16,886 bases of DNA. Origin: CAZLGO01 sp964559295. Lineage in GTDB: Archaea; Methanobacteriota; Methanobacteria; Methanobacteriales; Methanobacteriaceae. The notes under the pieces were generated by a model, which ran no database searches, was not told the DNA's origin, and saw only the letters and a program-made list of their open reading frames with translations. Location: contig CAZLGO010000037.1 of NCBI GenBank assembly GCA_964559295.1, forward strand, positions 1 through 16,886, written 5' to 3'. Shown here piece after piece: positions 7,288-14,555 of the stretch. A program made the translations under genes and the position numbers. How positions within the stretch are numbered: the stretch's first letter is position 1; the number at the start of each line of letters is the position of its first letter.

Positions 7288-7953
7288 ATGATAAATGTGG
7301 AATATGTGATCCTTTGCGTGATCATAGGGCTCATAACCTACCTAAAAAAGGCCCTGGATATTTTTGGATCCCTTTTTATGATTATTTTGGGTTTGATAAT
7401 TTATCTAACCGCTGGATTCAACTGGCTCATTTTAATTCTAATTTTTTTGATCTTGGGGGTATTATCCACAAGATACAAACGTCAATACAAAAAGGAAATT
7501 GGAGTTTACGAGGGGACAAGGACCACAAAGAATGTACTTTCCAATGGCCTGGTCCCATGCGCAACGGCGATTTTAGGAAGCCATGTTGGTTTTATTGGTT
7601 CTATTGCAACTGCAGCAGCTGATACATTGGCAAGTGAGATAGGCGTTGTTGAAACACCAAGACTTATAACAAATTTTAAGAAAGTTCCTCCTGGAACAGA
7701 TGGAGGAGTTTCACTTTTAGGTACAGCTGCCGGTATTTTAGGAGCAGGAATCATAGGATTTTTTGCTTATATTTTGGGAGTATATCCACAACCTCTTGTT
7801 TCAATAAAGATAGCTGTAATAGCAGGCACGTTTGGATGTTTTGTAGATAGCATTTTAGGAGCTCTTTTTGAATCAAGAGGATATCTTACGAAGGAACAGG
7901 TTAACTTTTTAGCTACCCTAACAGGAGCCTTTTTAGGTGTTGTCATAGTATAG
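7288..7953 (+). CDS. DUF92 integral membrane protein (TIGR00297 / VTE6-like)
   Basis: A 221-residue polytopic membrane protein, with about six or seven hydrophobic helices. The family marks are EGTRTTKNVLSNGLVPC (residues about 74-90), AAADTLASEIGVV, and PGTDGGVSLLGTAAG, with a closing GTFGCFVDSILGALFESRG. DUF92 includes plant VTE6 and cyanobacterial relatives, which phosphorylate phytyl-phosphate using CTP. In archaea a matching role in isoprenoid-phosphate salvage for lipids is plausible but unproven. The ATG at 7288 is preceded by an in-frame stop at 7279, so no longer start exists. GAGG at 7274-7277, overlapping the rps3ae stop, is the likely ribosome-binding site. The apgM ATG follows 8 bases after its stop. 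Confidence 0.85.
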   Translation: MINVEYVILCVIIGLITYLKKALDIFGSLFMIILGLIIYLTAGFNWLILILIFLILGVLSTRYKRQYKKEIGVYEGTRTTKNVLSNGLVPCATAILGSHVGFIGSIATAAADTLASEIGVVETPRLITNFKKVPPGTDGGVSLLGTAAGILGAGIIGFFAYILGVYPQPLVSIKIAVIAGTFGCFVDSILGALFESRGYLTKEQVNFLATLTGAFLGVVIV

Positions 7954-7961
7954 GTGGTAAC

Positions 7962-9185
7962 ATGAAGGGGATCATACTGATCATAGATGGGATGGCGGAT
8001 CGTCCCCTCAAGGAGCTTGGTTATAAAACACCACTTGAGGCTGCAGATACTCCAAATATGGATAAATTAGCGAAAAGGGGAATAACAGGAATTATGGATC
8101 CAATATCTCCAGGTATAAGGGCGGGAAGTGACACATCTCATCTTTCTATATTAGGATACGATCCATACGAAGTTTACACAGGAAGAGGACCATTTGAAGC
8201 TGCTGGAGTCGGATTAGATGTTTTAGCTGGAGACATAGCCTTCAGATGTAATTTTTCGACTGTGGACGATAACGGTATAATCATCGATCGAAGGGCAGGA
8301 AGAATAAGAGAAGGTACAGACAAGATTGCCAAAACAATTAACTCCATGAGGTTGGATGATGAGGTTGAAATAATATTCAAAGAATCAACAGGACACAGAG
8401 CTGTTCTTGTTTTGAGAGGAGAGGGGCTATCTGATAAGGTATCTGACGCTGACCCAAAACATGATGAAAAACCTTTAAAAAAAATCAAACCTCTTGATGA
8501 TTCACAAAATTCAAAAAAAACCGCTGAAATATTAAACAAACTCGTTAAAAAATCATATGATATCCTAAAGGACCACCCAGTAAATCTTAAAAGAATAGAA
8601 GAGGGTGAGAATCCAGCAAATATAATCCTACCAAGAGGGGCAGGAGCTGTTCCGAAGCTTCAACCATTCAGTAAAAAATATGGCATGGAAGCAGCATGTA
8701 TAGCAGAAACAGGTCTTATAAAAGGAATTGGAAGGATAACTGGCATGCACGTTGTTGATGTTGAAGGTGCAACAGGTGGTGTTGATACAAACCTATCAAA
8801 CATAACAAAAAGCATTATAGAAACATCAAAGAACTATGAGTTTATACTAGTTAATATAGATGGAGCAGACGAGGCAGGTCATGACGGTAATGCCAAAGAG
8901 AAGCTAAAATTCATAGAGGATGTGGATAAAGAGATTGGAGAAATAACAGAAATTGATGATTTATATCTTATTCTAACAGCAGATCACACAACACCAGTTT
9001 CTGTAATGGATCATACAGGAGATCCTGTTCCTATTGTCATAGCGGGTCCTGAGGTCAGAGTTGATGATGTAGATCGTTTTAATGAAAAAGAAGCCTCAAA
9101 AGGAGGGCTCTGTAGAATAAGGGGGGCAGATATTATGAACATTCTCATGGATCTTATGAACAAATCCAAGAAATTTGGGGCATAG
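7962..9185 (+). CDS. apgM: 2,3-bisphosphoglycerate-independent phosphoglycerate mutase, archaeal type
   Basis: A 407-residue alkaline-phosphatase-superfamily enzyme that interconverts 3- and 2-phosphoglycerate in glycolysis and gluconeogenesis. Diagnostic pieces are IIDGMADRPL (8-17, first metal ligand Asp), RAGSDTSHLSILGYDP (53-68, containing the likely phospho-accepting Ser56 next to Asp57), NIDGADEAGHDGN (metal ligands) and LTADHTTPVSVMDHTGDPVP (in part TADHTTP, metal ligands). Early annotations called this family phosphonopyruvate decarboxylase, which the motifs do not support. AGGTGGT at 7952-7958 gives a strong ribosome-binding site, and the gene is packed directly after the DUF92 gene. 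A hairpin of the GATCAAA repeat family begins three bases after its TAG stop. Confidence 0.95.
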   Translation: MKGIILIIDGMADRPLKELGYKTPLEAADTPNMDKLAKRGITGIMDPISPGIRAGSDTSHLSILGYDPYEVYTGRGPFEAAGVGLDVLAGDIAFRCNFSTVDDNGIIIDRRAGRIREGTDKIAKTINSMRLDDEVEIIFKESTGHRAVLVLRGEGLSDKVSDADPKHDEKPLKKIKPLDDSQNSKKTAEILNKLVKKSYDILKDHPVNLKRIEEGENPANIILPRGAGAVPKLQPFSKKYGMEAACIAETGLIKGIGRITGMHVVDVEGATGGVDTNLSNITKSIIETSKNYEFILVNIDGADEAGHDGNAKEKLKFIEDVDKEIGEITEIDDLYLILTADHTTPVSVMDHTGDPVPIVIAGPEVRVDDVDRFNEKEASKGGLCRIRGADIMNILMDLMNKSKKFGA

Positions 9186-9187
9186 TT

Positions 9188-9214
9188 CAACCTTTTTGAA
9201 AAAGGTTGATCAAA
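9188..9214 (+). repeat. GATCAAA hairpin repeat, copy 2 (after apgM)
   Basis: CAACCTTTTT, a single G, then AAAAAGGTTG form a perfect 10-bp inverted repeat (a 9-bp stem with a 3-base loop in practice), followed by ATCAAAAA. It lies three bases after the apgM stop and could shape the 3' end of the transcript. The A-rich flank means it is not a classic hairpin-plus-T terminator on this strand. Confidence 0.7.
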
Positions 9215-9245
9215 AAGACAGCTTTCAGCCGTCTGCATTTACAAA

Positions 9246-9428
9246 TTAAACTTTGAAAGCGATGATTTTCAATACCACGAACAAAGGTTTTGTATGTCCT
9301 TCTAAAATAGCGTCAACGCTTTCCAAAATGTTGTTTGGATCAACTTGGACTGGAATCAGTTCACACTTAGTCTGTATAAAACGCCTTTCAACCTTTAGTA
9401 AAGGTTGATCAAATTTTGTGAACTTTTC
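9246..9428 (-). other. Unrecognised protein-like antisense remnant inside the apgM-glmM gap
   Basis: On the minus strand this frame is open for 60 codons up to a TAA (9246-9248) and is closed upstream by a TAG (9429-9431). It contains no ATG or other start before its middle. It nevertheless reads like ordinary protein: ERRFIQTKCELIPVQVDP (about the second quarter) then NNILESVDAILEGHTKP and LFVVLKIIAFKV at the end. I do not recognise the family. It may be the 3' remnant of a decayed gene, with its upstream end replaced by hairpin repeats, or a chance frame. Apart from it and the hairpins I see nothing in the 312-base gap 9186-9497. Confidence 0.3.
9389..9413 (+). repeat. GATCAAA hairpin repeat, copy 3
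   Basis: CAACCTTT, loop AGT, AAAGGTTG form a perfect 8-bp stem, followed by ATCAAA. It is nearly identical in design to the copy at 9188, about 200 bases upstream. Confidence 0.7.
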
Positions 9429-9468
9429 CTAAAAAGTTCTTTGGATCAACCCTTTTTTTAAAGGGTTG
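9420..9468 (+). repeat. Paired hairpins before glmM
   Basis: Two adjacent inverted repeats. GAACTTTT, loop CCTA, AAAAGTTC spans 9420-9439 (8-bp stem). CAACCCTTT, loop TTTT, AAAGGGTTG spans 9447-9468 (9-bp stem). GGATCAACCC leads into the second, so it looks like a member of the same family in the opposite orientation. The second hairpin ends 29 bases before the glmM ATG, so it may lie in the glmM leader. Confidence 0.65.
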
Positions 9469-9497
9469 CCATGAAAGTTTGAATTTGGGGTATAGTC

Positions 9498-10850
9498 ATG
9501 ATCAATAAAATACCAAAACTCTTTGGTACATCAGGCATTAGGGGAGAAATGGGAAAAAATATCACCTTAGATCTTGCAGTGAAACTTGGAATGGCAATTT
9601 CCACTTACGTTGGCGGAAAAGGTAAAATCGCTTTAGGGCGTGATTCAAGGACCTCAAGTCAGATGATTGAAAGCGCCATAACAGCAGGCATTTTGCAGGG
9701 TGGTTGTGATGTATTGCATTTGGGAATGGTTCCAACACCTGTTGTTGGATATGCAACCATGAAACTTAAAGCTGAAGCTGGGGTTATGATAACAGCATCT
9801 CACAATCCTCCAGAATACAATGGAATAAAGTTTTGGAATCCAGATGGGATGGCATATACACCAGCACAGGAAAGATCAATAGAGAAGATAATTCACAAAG
9901 AAGAATTCCAACAAGCGTCATGGAAAAACATTGGAGATCTTGAGGACATCAGTGCTATAGTTTCTGATTATATGGATGACCTCTTGAGTAAGGTAAACAT
10001 AAAATCAGCTCTTAAAGTTGTCATAGATTGTGGAAATGGAGCAGCTTCATTTATATCACCTCTAATATTAAGAAAGGCAGGGTGCAAGGTTTTAACTTTA
10101 AATTGCCAGCCAGACGGGTTCTTCCCAGGTAGAATGCCAGAGCCGAGCAAGGAAAATTTAAAAGAACTGATGGACGTTGTAAAAGCAACTGGCGCGGATA
10201 TCGGGATCGCTCATGATGGTGATGCAGATAGAATGGTTACAGTGGATGATAAGGGAAATATTGCAGATTTTGACAAGCTTTTGGCCCTCGTGGCAAGCAA
10301 AATTGGAGGGACGATAATTACAACTGTTGATGCATCATTCTGTGTGGATAAATGCATGGCAGACGTTGGTGGAAAGGTTATACGTACTAAGGTTGGCGAT
10401 GTCCATGTTGCAGATGCAATTGTAAAAAATAATGCATCTTTCGGTGGAGAACCATCAGGCACCTGGCTTCATCCTGATTTTTGCATGTGCCCTGATGGAA
10501 TATTATCAGCTCTCAGGGTTATAGAACTTGTATCACAACATGGTCCATTATCCAAGCTTCTTGATAATATACCAACTTATCATATCTTAAGGGATAAGAT
10601 AAAGTGCGAAGATATCCACAAGGAAAAGGTTATTAAGAGCGTGGTAGAGAAACTTCCACAATATTTTGATCAGGTTGAAGATGTAAATCTTGTGGATGGA
10701 GTTAGAATATCTATGAAGGATGGAAGCTGGGTTCTTGTAAGACCTTCTGGCACAGAACCATTCATTAGAATTACTTCAGAGGGTAGAACCCTTAAAAGAG
10801 CAGAAGAGATTAAAAACACTTCTCGAGAATTCATTGAGGGATTCTTATGA
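9498..10850 (+). CDS. glmM: Phosphoglucosamine mutase (alpha-D-phosphohexomutase family)
   Basis: A 450-residue four-domain phosphohexomutase, expected to convert glucosamine-6-phosphate to glucosamine-1-phosphate for UDP-GlcNAc synthesis. Visible motifs: KLFGTSGIRG (7-16), catalytic phosphoserine loop TASHNPPEYNG (99-109, Ser101), metal loop DGDADR (240-245), sugar-binding GEPSG (317-321) and phosphate-binding RPSGTEPFIR (415-424). The sugar loop reads GEPSGTWLHPD instead of the GEENGG seen in the second copy at 15700-16886, so substrate preference may differ. Its stop overlaps the glmU start (ATGATG at 10847-10852), and pairing with glmU supports the glucosamine role. GGGG at 9487-9490 is a modest ribosome-binding site. 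Codons for residues 219-244 lie in a tract identical to the second copy. Confidence 0.9.
   Translation: MINKIPKLFGTSGIRGEMGKNITLDLAVKLGMAISTYVGGKGKIALGRDSRTSSQMIESAITAGILQGGCDVLHLGMVPTPVVGYATMKLKAEAGVMITASHNPPEYNGIKFWNPDGMAYTPAQERSIEKIIHKEEFQQASWKNIGDLEDISAIVSDYMDDLLSKVNIKSALKVVIDCGNGAASFISPLILRKAGCKVLTLNCQPDGFFPGRMPEPSKENLKELMDVVKATGADIGIAHDGDADRMVTVDDKGNIADFDKLLALVASKIGGTIITTVDASFCVDKCMADVGGKVIRTKVGDVHVADAIVKNNASFGGEPSGTWLHPDFCMCPDGILSALRVIELVSQHGPLSKLLDNIPTYHILRDKIKCEDIHKEKVIKSVVEKLPQYFDQVEDVNLVDGVRISMKDGSWVLVRPSGTEPFIRITSEGRTLKRAEEIKNTSREFIEGFL
10148..10229 (+). repeat. 82-base tract identical to the second glmM copy (inverted partner at 16327-16408)
   Basis: By eye, the sequence from CAAGGAAAAT to GATGCAGAT matches the reverse complement of 16327-16408 at all 82 positions, with no synonymous change over 27 codons. 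About 50 bases upstream also match well with scattered changes, and similarity falls sharply just after the tract. It encodes the segment ending in the metal loop DGDAD. Confidence 0.9.
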
Positions 10851-12118
10851 TGGCTGTTTTGCTCACAGCAGGTGAGGGTAAAAGGATGCGACCCTTAACT
10901 CTCACAAGACCAAAAACCATGCTTCAGGTTGGAGGAAAGCCCATCTTACAATACGATGTAGAGTCGTTAAGAGAAGCTGGTATTAAGGACATAATAATGG
11001 TTGTAGGTTACAAAAAAAAGAGCATAATAGATCATTTTGGAGATGGATCCCATCTCGGAGTAAATATCACCTACATCAATCAAAAACAAAGACTTGGAAC
11101 AGCCCATGCTATAGGACTTGTGCATGATGTAGTGGACGAACAATTCATCGTTTTAAATGGGGATATAATCGTTGATCATGAGCTTATTGCAGATTTAATA
11201 AAAAAACACAGTCTAAATGATGCAACATCACTCCTTACCATAACTGAAGTTGAAAATCCCACGTCTTTTGGAGTAATTGAGACAAATGGAGATGTAATAA
11301 CCAACATAATCGAAAAACCAAAACCAGAGGAAGCCCCAACCAATCTTATAAATGCAGGCATATATATCTTTGATACCCAGATTTTTGATGCTATTTCAAA
11401 GACAAAAAAATCCCAAAGAGGGGAGTATGAGATAACAGATTCTATTAAAATTCAAATAAATGAAAATAAAAATGTTTTAGGACTCAAATCAGAGAAAAAA
11501 TGGATAGACATCGGAAGACCCTGGGAACTTCTTGATGTAAATGCGCATTTTCTGGATGAAGTTAGGGATAAAATAAGTGGCAAGGTTGAAAAAGGAGTTT
11601 CAATCGATGGACCCATAGTTCTTGGTGAGAACAGCATTATAAGATCTGGTTCTTATATTCAGGGACCTATCTATATTGGAGAAGGCTGTGATATTGGTCC
11701 TAATTGCTATTTGAGAAAACATACGTCTTTAGGAAACAATGTAAATGTTGGAGGCGCTGTTGAGATTAAAAACTCCATTATCATGGATAATACCAACATA
11801 AATCATCTTTCGTATATTGGGGATTCAATAATTGGCAACAACTGCAACATTGCTGCTGGTACTAACATCGCAAACTTACGATTTGATAATAATACAGTCA
11901 AAATGAAAATAAATGGTAAAAAGGTCGATTCTGGTAGGAGAAAATTGGGCGTTGTTTTTGGTGACGGCGTGAAGACTGGTGTAAACTCGAGTTTTAATCC
12001 AGGGGTTAAGGTTGGTATAAATTCAGCAATAGGTGCAGGTGCAGTAATTTACGAAGATATACCATCTAATACTCTTATTTTGGTAAAACAAGAGCACAAA
12101 GCAATGCACAATAGGTAG
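10847..12118 (+). CDS. glmU: Archaeal bifunctional sugar-1-phosphate nucleotidylyltransferase / acetyltransferase (GlmU)
   Basis: A 423-residue two-domain enzyme. The N-terminal nucleotidyltransferase has LLTAGEGKRMRPLT (5-18, with the G-x-G-x-R-M-x-P-L loop), RPKTMLQVGGKPIL (21-34), LNGDIIVD (metal Asp) and IIEKPKPEE. The C-terminal half, from about residue 240, is a left-handed beta-helix of hexapeptide repeats (GPIYIGEGCDIGP, SYIGDSIIGNNCNIAAGT, GAGAVIYEDIP). The order matches archaeal GlmU, which acetylates glucosamine-1-phosphate and transfers UMP to give UDP-GlcNAc; crenarchaeal homologues also use other sugars and dTTP. The start overlaps the glmM stop; ATG at 10847 and 10850 are both possible. 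It joins directly to the gamma-CA-like gene three bases after its stop. Confidence 0.9.
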   Translation: MMAVLLTAGEGKRMRPLTLTRPKTMLQVGGKPILQYDVESLREAGIKDIIMVVGYKKKSIIDHFGDGSHLGVNITYINQKQRLGTAHAIGLVHDVVDEQFIVLNGDIIVDHELIADLIKKHSLNDATSLLTITEVENPTSFGVIETNGDVITNIIEKPKPEEAPTNLINAGIYIFDTQIFDAISKTKKSQRGEYEITDSIKIQINENKNVLGLKSEKKWIDIGRPWELLDVNAHFLDEVRDKISGKVEKGVSIDGPIVLGENSIIRSGSYIQGPIYIGEGCDIGPNCYLRKHTSLGNNVNVGGAVEIKNSIIMDNTNINHLSYIGDSIIGNNCNIAAGTNIANLRFDNNTVKMKINGKKVDSGRRKLGVVFGDGVKTGVNSSFNPGVKVGINSAIGAGAVIYEDIPSNTLILVKQEHKAMHNR

Positions 12119-12121
12119 ATC

Positions 12122-12586
12122 ATGATTCACGAAAGTGTTAGGATATTTCCTGGTGCAAAGGTTATAGGTGATGTGAGAATCGCTAAGTTATCTTCAATAT
12201 GGTTCAATGCTGTTTTAAGAGGTGATATTGAATATATAAATATTGGAAAATGCTCAAATATTCAAGATAACTGTGTTGTTCACACTTCAAATAAGTATCC
12301 AGTGGAGATCGGCGATTATGTATCCATAGGACATGCTGCTGTTTTGCATGGATGTAGGATCCATGATAACTGTCTTGTTGGAATAAACTCAACAATTTTA
12401 AATGGGACTAAGATTAGAAAAAATAGCATTGTGGGAGCTGGAGCCGTGGTTACAGAGGGAAAAGAATTTCCAAAAGGAAGTTTAATACTTGGTGTTCCTG
12501 CAATGGCTGTAAGACAGCTTAATAAAGAAGAAATAGAAAATATAAAAAATAATGCCCTAAGATATGCGGAATTAGCAAAATTGTAA
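12122..12586 (+). CDS. Gamma-carbonic-anhydrase-like hexapeptide protein (YrdA/PaaY/ferripyochelin-binding type)
   Basis: A 154-residue left-handed beta-helix protein ending in a C-terminal helix. It starts IHESVRIFPGAKVIGDVRI, then FNAVLRGDIEYINIGKCSNIQDN and VVHTS, GHAAVLHGC, GVPAMAVRQL. The three zinc-ligand histidines of the gamma-carbonic-anhydrase family are present (His54, His71, His76), so metal binding is likely. It lacks the long acidic loop of the Methanosarcina Cam enzyme and is closer to CamH/YrdA proteins, whose activity varies, so carbonic anhydrase activity is possible but not shown. The gene begins three bases after glmU, with AGGTAGAT overlapping the glmU stop as ribosome-binding site. 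Because its neighbour is also a hexapeptide acyltransferase, a sugar-acetylating role cannot be ruled out, but the His triad favours the CA family. Confidence 0.85.
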   Translation: MIHESVRIFPGAKVIGDVRIAKLSSIWFNAVLRGDIEYINIGKCSNIQDNCVVHTSNKYPVEIGDYVSIGHAAVLHGCRIHDNCLVGINSTILNGTKIRKNSIVGAGAVVTEGKEFPKGSLILGVPAMAVRQLNKEEIENIKNNALRYAELAKL

Positions 12587-12597
12587 AAAGTGATGGG

Positions 12598-13695
12598 ATG
12601 TTCAAAGTACGAAAAGTTGTAAGGAAGCTTGATCCATACGTTCCCGGAAGATCAGTTGAAGAAATAGCTCGCAGGTATGGTATTGATCCTCGCAAGATAA
12701 TAAAGCTTGGATCAAATGAGAACCCATTGGGTCCCTCCAAAAAGGCACTCAATGCTATAAAAAAACACCTTAATTTTATAAGTCAGTATCCAGAAACAAA
12801 TATTGAGGATTTAATGGAAGAAATTGCATCTTATGCTGGTATTTCATCTTCAAATTTGATTGTGGCTGGTGATGGAGCAGACGGGATCATAGACGTACTT
12901 GGGCGAACTCTCATAGAGCCTGGTGACGAGGTTGTAATTCCAACACCATCTTTTATGTATTACGAGGTTTCGGCTAAGATTCACAACGGAAAACCTGTTT
13001 TTGCGAAATGGGATCTTATAAAAAATCAGCTTGATTTGGACTCTGTATTAGAAGCCCTCTCTTCTAAGACAAAGATCGTATTTTTGTGCACCCCAAACAA
13101 CCCTACAGGCGGCGTTATAGATAAAAAAGACATAGAAACCATTTTAAATAGCACAGATGCCCTCGTTGTCGCAGATGAGGCATACTTGGAGTTTTATGGA
13201 GTAAGTAACCTCGATCTTTTAGATCACGATAATCTCATGATCCTAAGGACATTTTCGAAGGCTTTAGGGCTCGCTGGTATGAGAATAGGTTATGCAATCT
13301 CAAATCCTTCCCTGATAGAGTGTATGCACAGGACAAGACCCATCTTCAGTCTTACAAGACTTTCACATGTTGCTGCCCTTTACACCCTACGAGACAAAGA
13401 ATACATAGAAAGATCCATAGAACTTGGAGTAAAAAGTAGAGAATATTTGTATAAAGCCCTATTGAGATTCGATAATTTGGATGTTTTACCATCAAAAGCT
13501 AATTTTTTACTTGTTAATACCAGAAAAACCGGAATGAATTCAAAAACATTAGCAGAAGAACTTCTAAAAAGAGGAGTCATTGTAAGGGATTGTAGTTCAT
13601 TTAGAGGTCTGGACGATTACTGGATAAGGGTCAGTGTGGGAACCCTCAAAGAAGATCAAAGATTCATCGAGATTTTGAAGGATGTCGTCGGATGA
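12598..13695 (+). CDS. hisC: Histidinol-phosphate aminotransferase
   Basis: A 365-residue fold-type I PLP aminotransferase. Signatures are KLGSNENPLGPS (36-47), YPETN (64-68), TPNNPTGG (165-172, substrate/PLP Asn168), VADEAYLEF (191-199, Asp193 to PLP nitrogen) and TFSKALGLAGMRIGY (218-232, Schiff-base Lys221). The length is typical of HisC, which transfers an amino group to imidazole-acetol phosphate in histidine synthesis. Archaeal HisC members may also accept aromatic amino acids, and its place at the end of an amino-sugar gene run leaves another amino acceptor open. GTGATGG directly precedes the ATG; spacing is short but the family start (VRKVVRKLDPYVPGRS) fits. It ends the tight run begun by glmM; a hairpin repeat starts directly after its stop. 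Confidence 0.9.
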   Translation: MFKVRKVVRKLDPYVPGRSVEEIARRYGIDPRKIIKLGSNENPLGPSKKALNAIKKHLNFISQYPETNIEDLMEEIASYAGISSSNLIVAGDGADGIIDVLGRTLIEPGDEVVIPTPSFMYYEVSAKIHNGKPVFAKWDLIKNQLDLDSVLEALSSKTKIVFLCTPNNPTGGVIDKKDIETILNSTDALVVADEAYLEFYGVSNLDLLDHDNLMILRTFSKALGLAGMRIGYAISNPSLIECMHRTRPIFSLTRLSHVAALYTLRDKEYIERSIELGVKSREYLYKALLRFDNLDVLPSKANFLLVNTRKTGMNSKTLAEELLKRGVIVRDCSSFRGLDDYWIRVSVGTLKEDQRFIEILKDVVG

Positions 13696-13743
13696 CAATT
13701 TCTTATAGAAAGTTGATCAAAATACCTTTAAACACTGATCAAA
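13696..13743 (+). repeat. GATCAAA hairpin repeat, copy 4 (after hisC)
   Basis: CAATTTCT, loop TAT, AGAAAGTTG (13696-13715) form an imperfect stem with one bulged base, followed by ATCAAAA. A second GATCAAA stands at 13737-13743. The hairpin begins at the first base after the hisC TGA, as the 9188 copy begins just after the apgM stop. Confidence 0.55.
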
Positions 13744-13817
13744 TTTTTGGCTCGACACTTTTTTAAGGAATTTTTGGATGAAACCATGTCATAGTTTTCT
13801 TTAAAGGTTTGATTTGG

Positions 13818-14519
13818 ATGATCATCGGCGGTATGGTTATATCTTCATTGGACTTTCCAGATAACATGTCTATTGTAATTTTTACAGGAAGATGTGTCCT
13901 TAGATGCCCATATTGTCACAATCCCGAACTTATAGATGGAGGGGAACTTGTAGAAATTTCTAAAATAACCAAAAAAATCGAAAGTTCAAGAGACTTCATC
14001 GATGGTGTTGTGGTAACTGGAGGAGAACCTCTTGTTCAATATCAGGATGTTTTAAAGATTCTGGCATTTTGTAAGAAGCATAATTTAAATACAAAGCTTG
14101 ATACAAACGGATGTTTTCCAGAAAGACTTGATGAGGTCATAGAATTTGTGAATTATGTCGGATTGGATATAAAAGCACCTTTTAACAAATACAAAAAAAT
14201 TATAGGGTCTGATATAGGGGACGATGTTAAAAAAAGCATGGAAATTTGTTTAGATTCTCGAGATACTTATCTTGAATGCAAGACCACATATGTGCCATTT
14301 TTAATGGATAGATCCGATATTATCGAAATCGCAAAGGAGATAAAATGCGATATGTACACAATTCAGCAGTTCAGAAACAGGGTAGTTCTGGATAAAAGAT
14401 TACGAAATACACCAATTCCAACAAGGGATGAGCTTAGAACGATTGCCAGGGCCACCAAACCATTTTTAGATAATGTACGGATAAAAACATCCGAATTTGG
14501 AGAAGAAGTTGTAGATTGA
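13818..14519 (+). CDS. Radical SAM activating-enzyme-like protein (NrdG/PflA type)
   Basis: A 233-residue radical SAM protein. The [4Fe-4S]/SAM motif is CVLRCPYC (Cys26, Cys30, Cys33; CX3CX2C), with TGGEP (67-71), TKLDTNGC (92-99) and GLDIKAP (115-121) downstream. The opening GGMVISSLDFPDNMS matches the anaerobic ribonucleoside-triphosphate-reductase activating protein group (NrdG2-like), so a glycyl-radical partner is expected; none lies in this window. The frame allows a TTG at 13809, but ATG at 13818 fits the family start (MIIGG...) and has AAAGGTTTGAT upstream. The gene is separated from hisC by a 122-base gap with repeats and probably has its own promoter. It ends 36 bases before the likely start of the ASCH-TPR gene, in the same frame. 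Confidence 0.8.
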   Translation: MIIGGMVISSLDFPDNMSIVIFTGRCVLRCPYCHNPELIDGGELVEISKITKKIESSRDFIDGVVVTGGEPLVQYQDVLKILAFCKKHNLNTKLDTNGCFPERLDEVIEFVNYVGLDIKAPFNKYKKIIGSDIGDDVKKSMEICLDSRDTYLECKTTYVPFLMDRSDIIEIAKEIKCDMYTIQQFRNRVVLDKRLRNTPIPTRDELRTIARATKPFLDNVRIKTSEFGEEVVD

Positions 14520-14540
14520 TATACTTATAATCAAATAAAG

Positions 14541-14548
14541 AAAGGAGG
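14541..14548 (+). promoter_or_regulatory. Ribosome-binding site that decides the ATA start of the ASCH-TPR gene
   Basis: AAAGGAGG is the best Shine-Dalgarno in the window. It is seven bases before ATA (14556-14558) but about 100 bases before the nearest in-frame GTG. A GTG at 14551 is out of frame and closed after 15 codons. Confidence 0.7.
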
Positions 14549-14555
14549 ACGTGAC

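Noticed and set aside
7272..7622. 116-codon frame overlapping the start of the DUF92 gene
   Set aside because: It overlaps the well-supported DUF92 membrane protein in another frame, has an unlikely Trp/Cys/His-rich composition and no family resemblance.
9262..9408. 48-codon plus-strand frame in the apgM-glmM gap
   Set aside because: It lies opposite the more protein-like minus frame, has Ser/Thr-rich shadow composition, no ribosome-binding site, and ends in a hairpin repeat.
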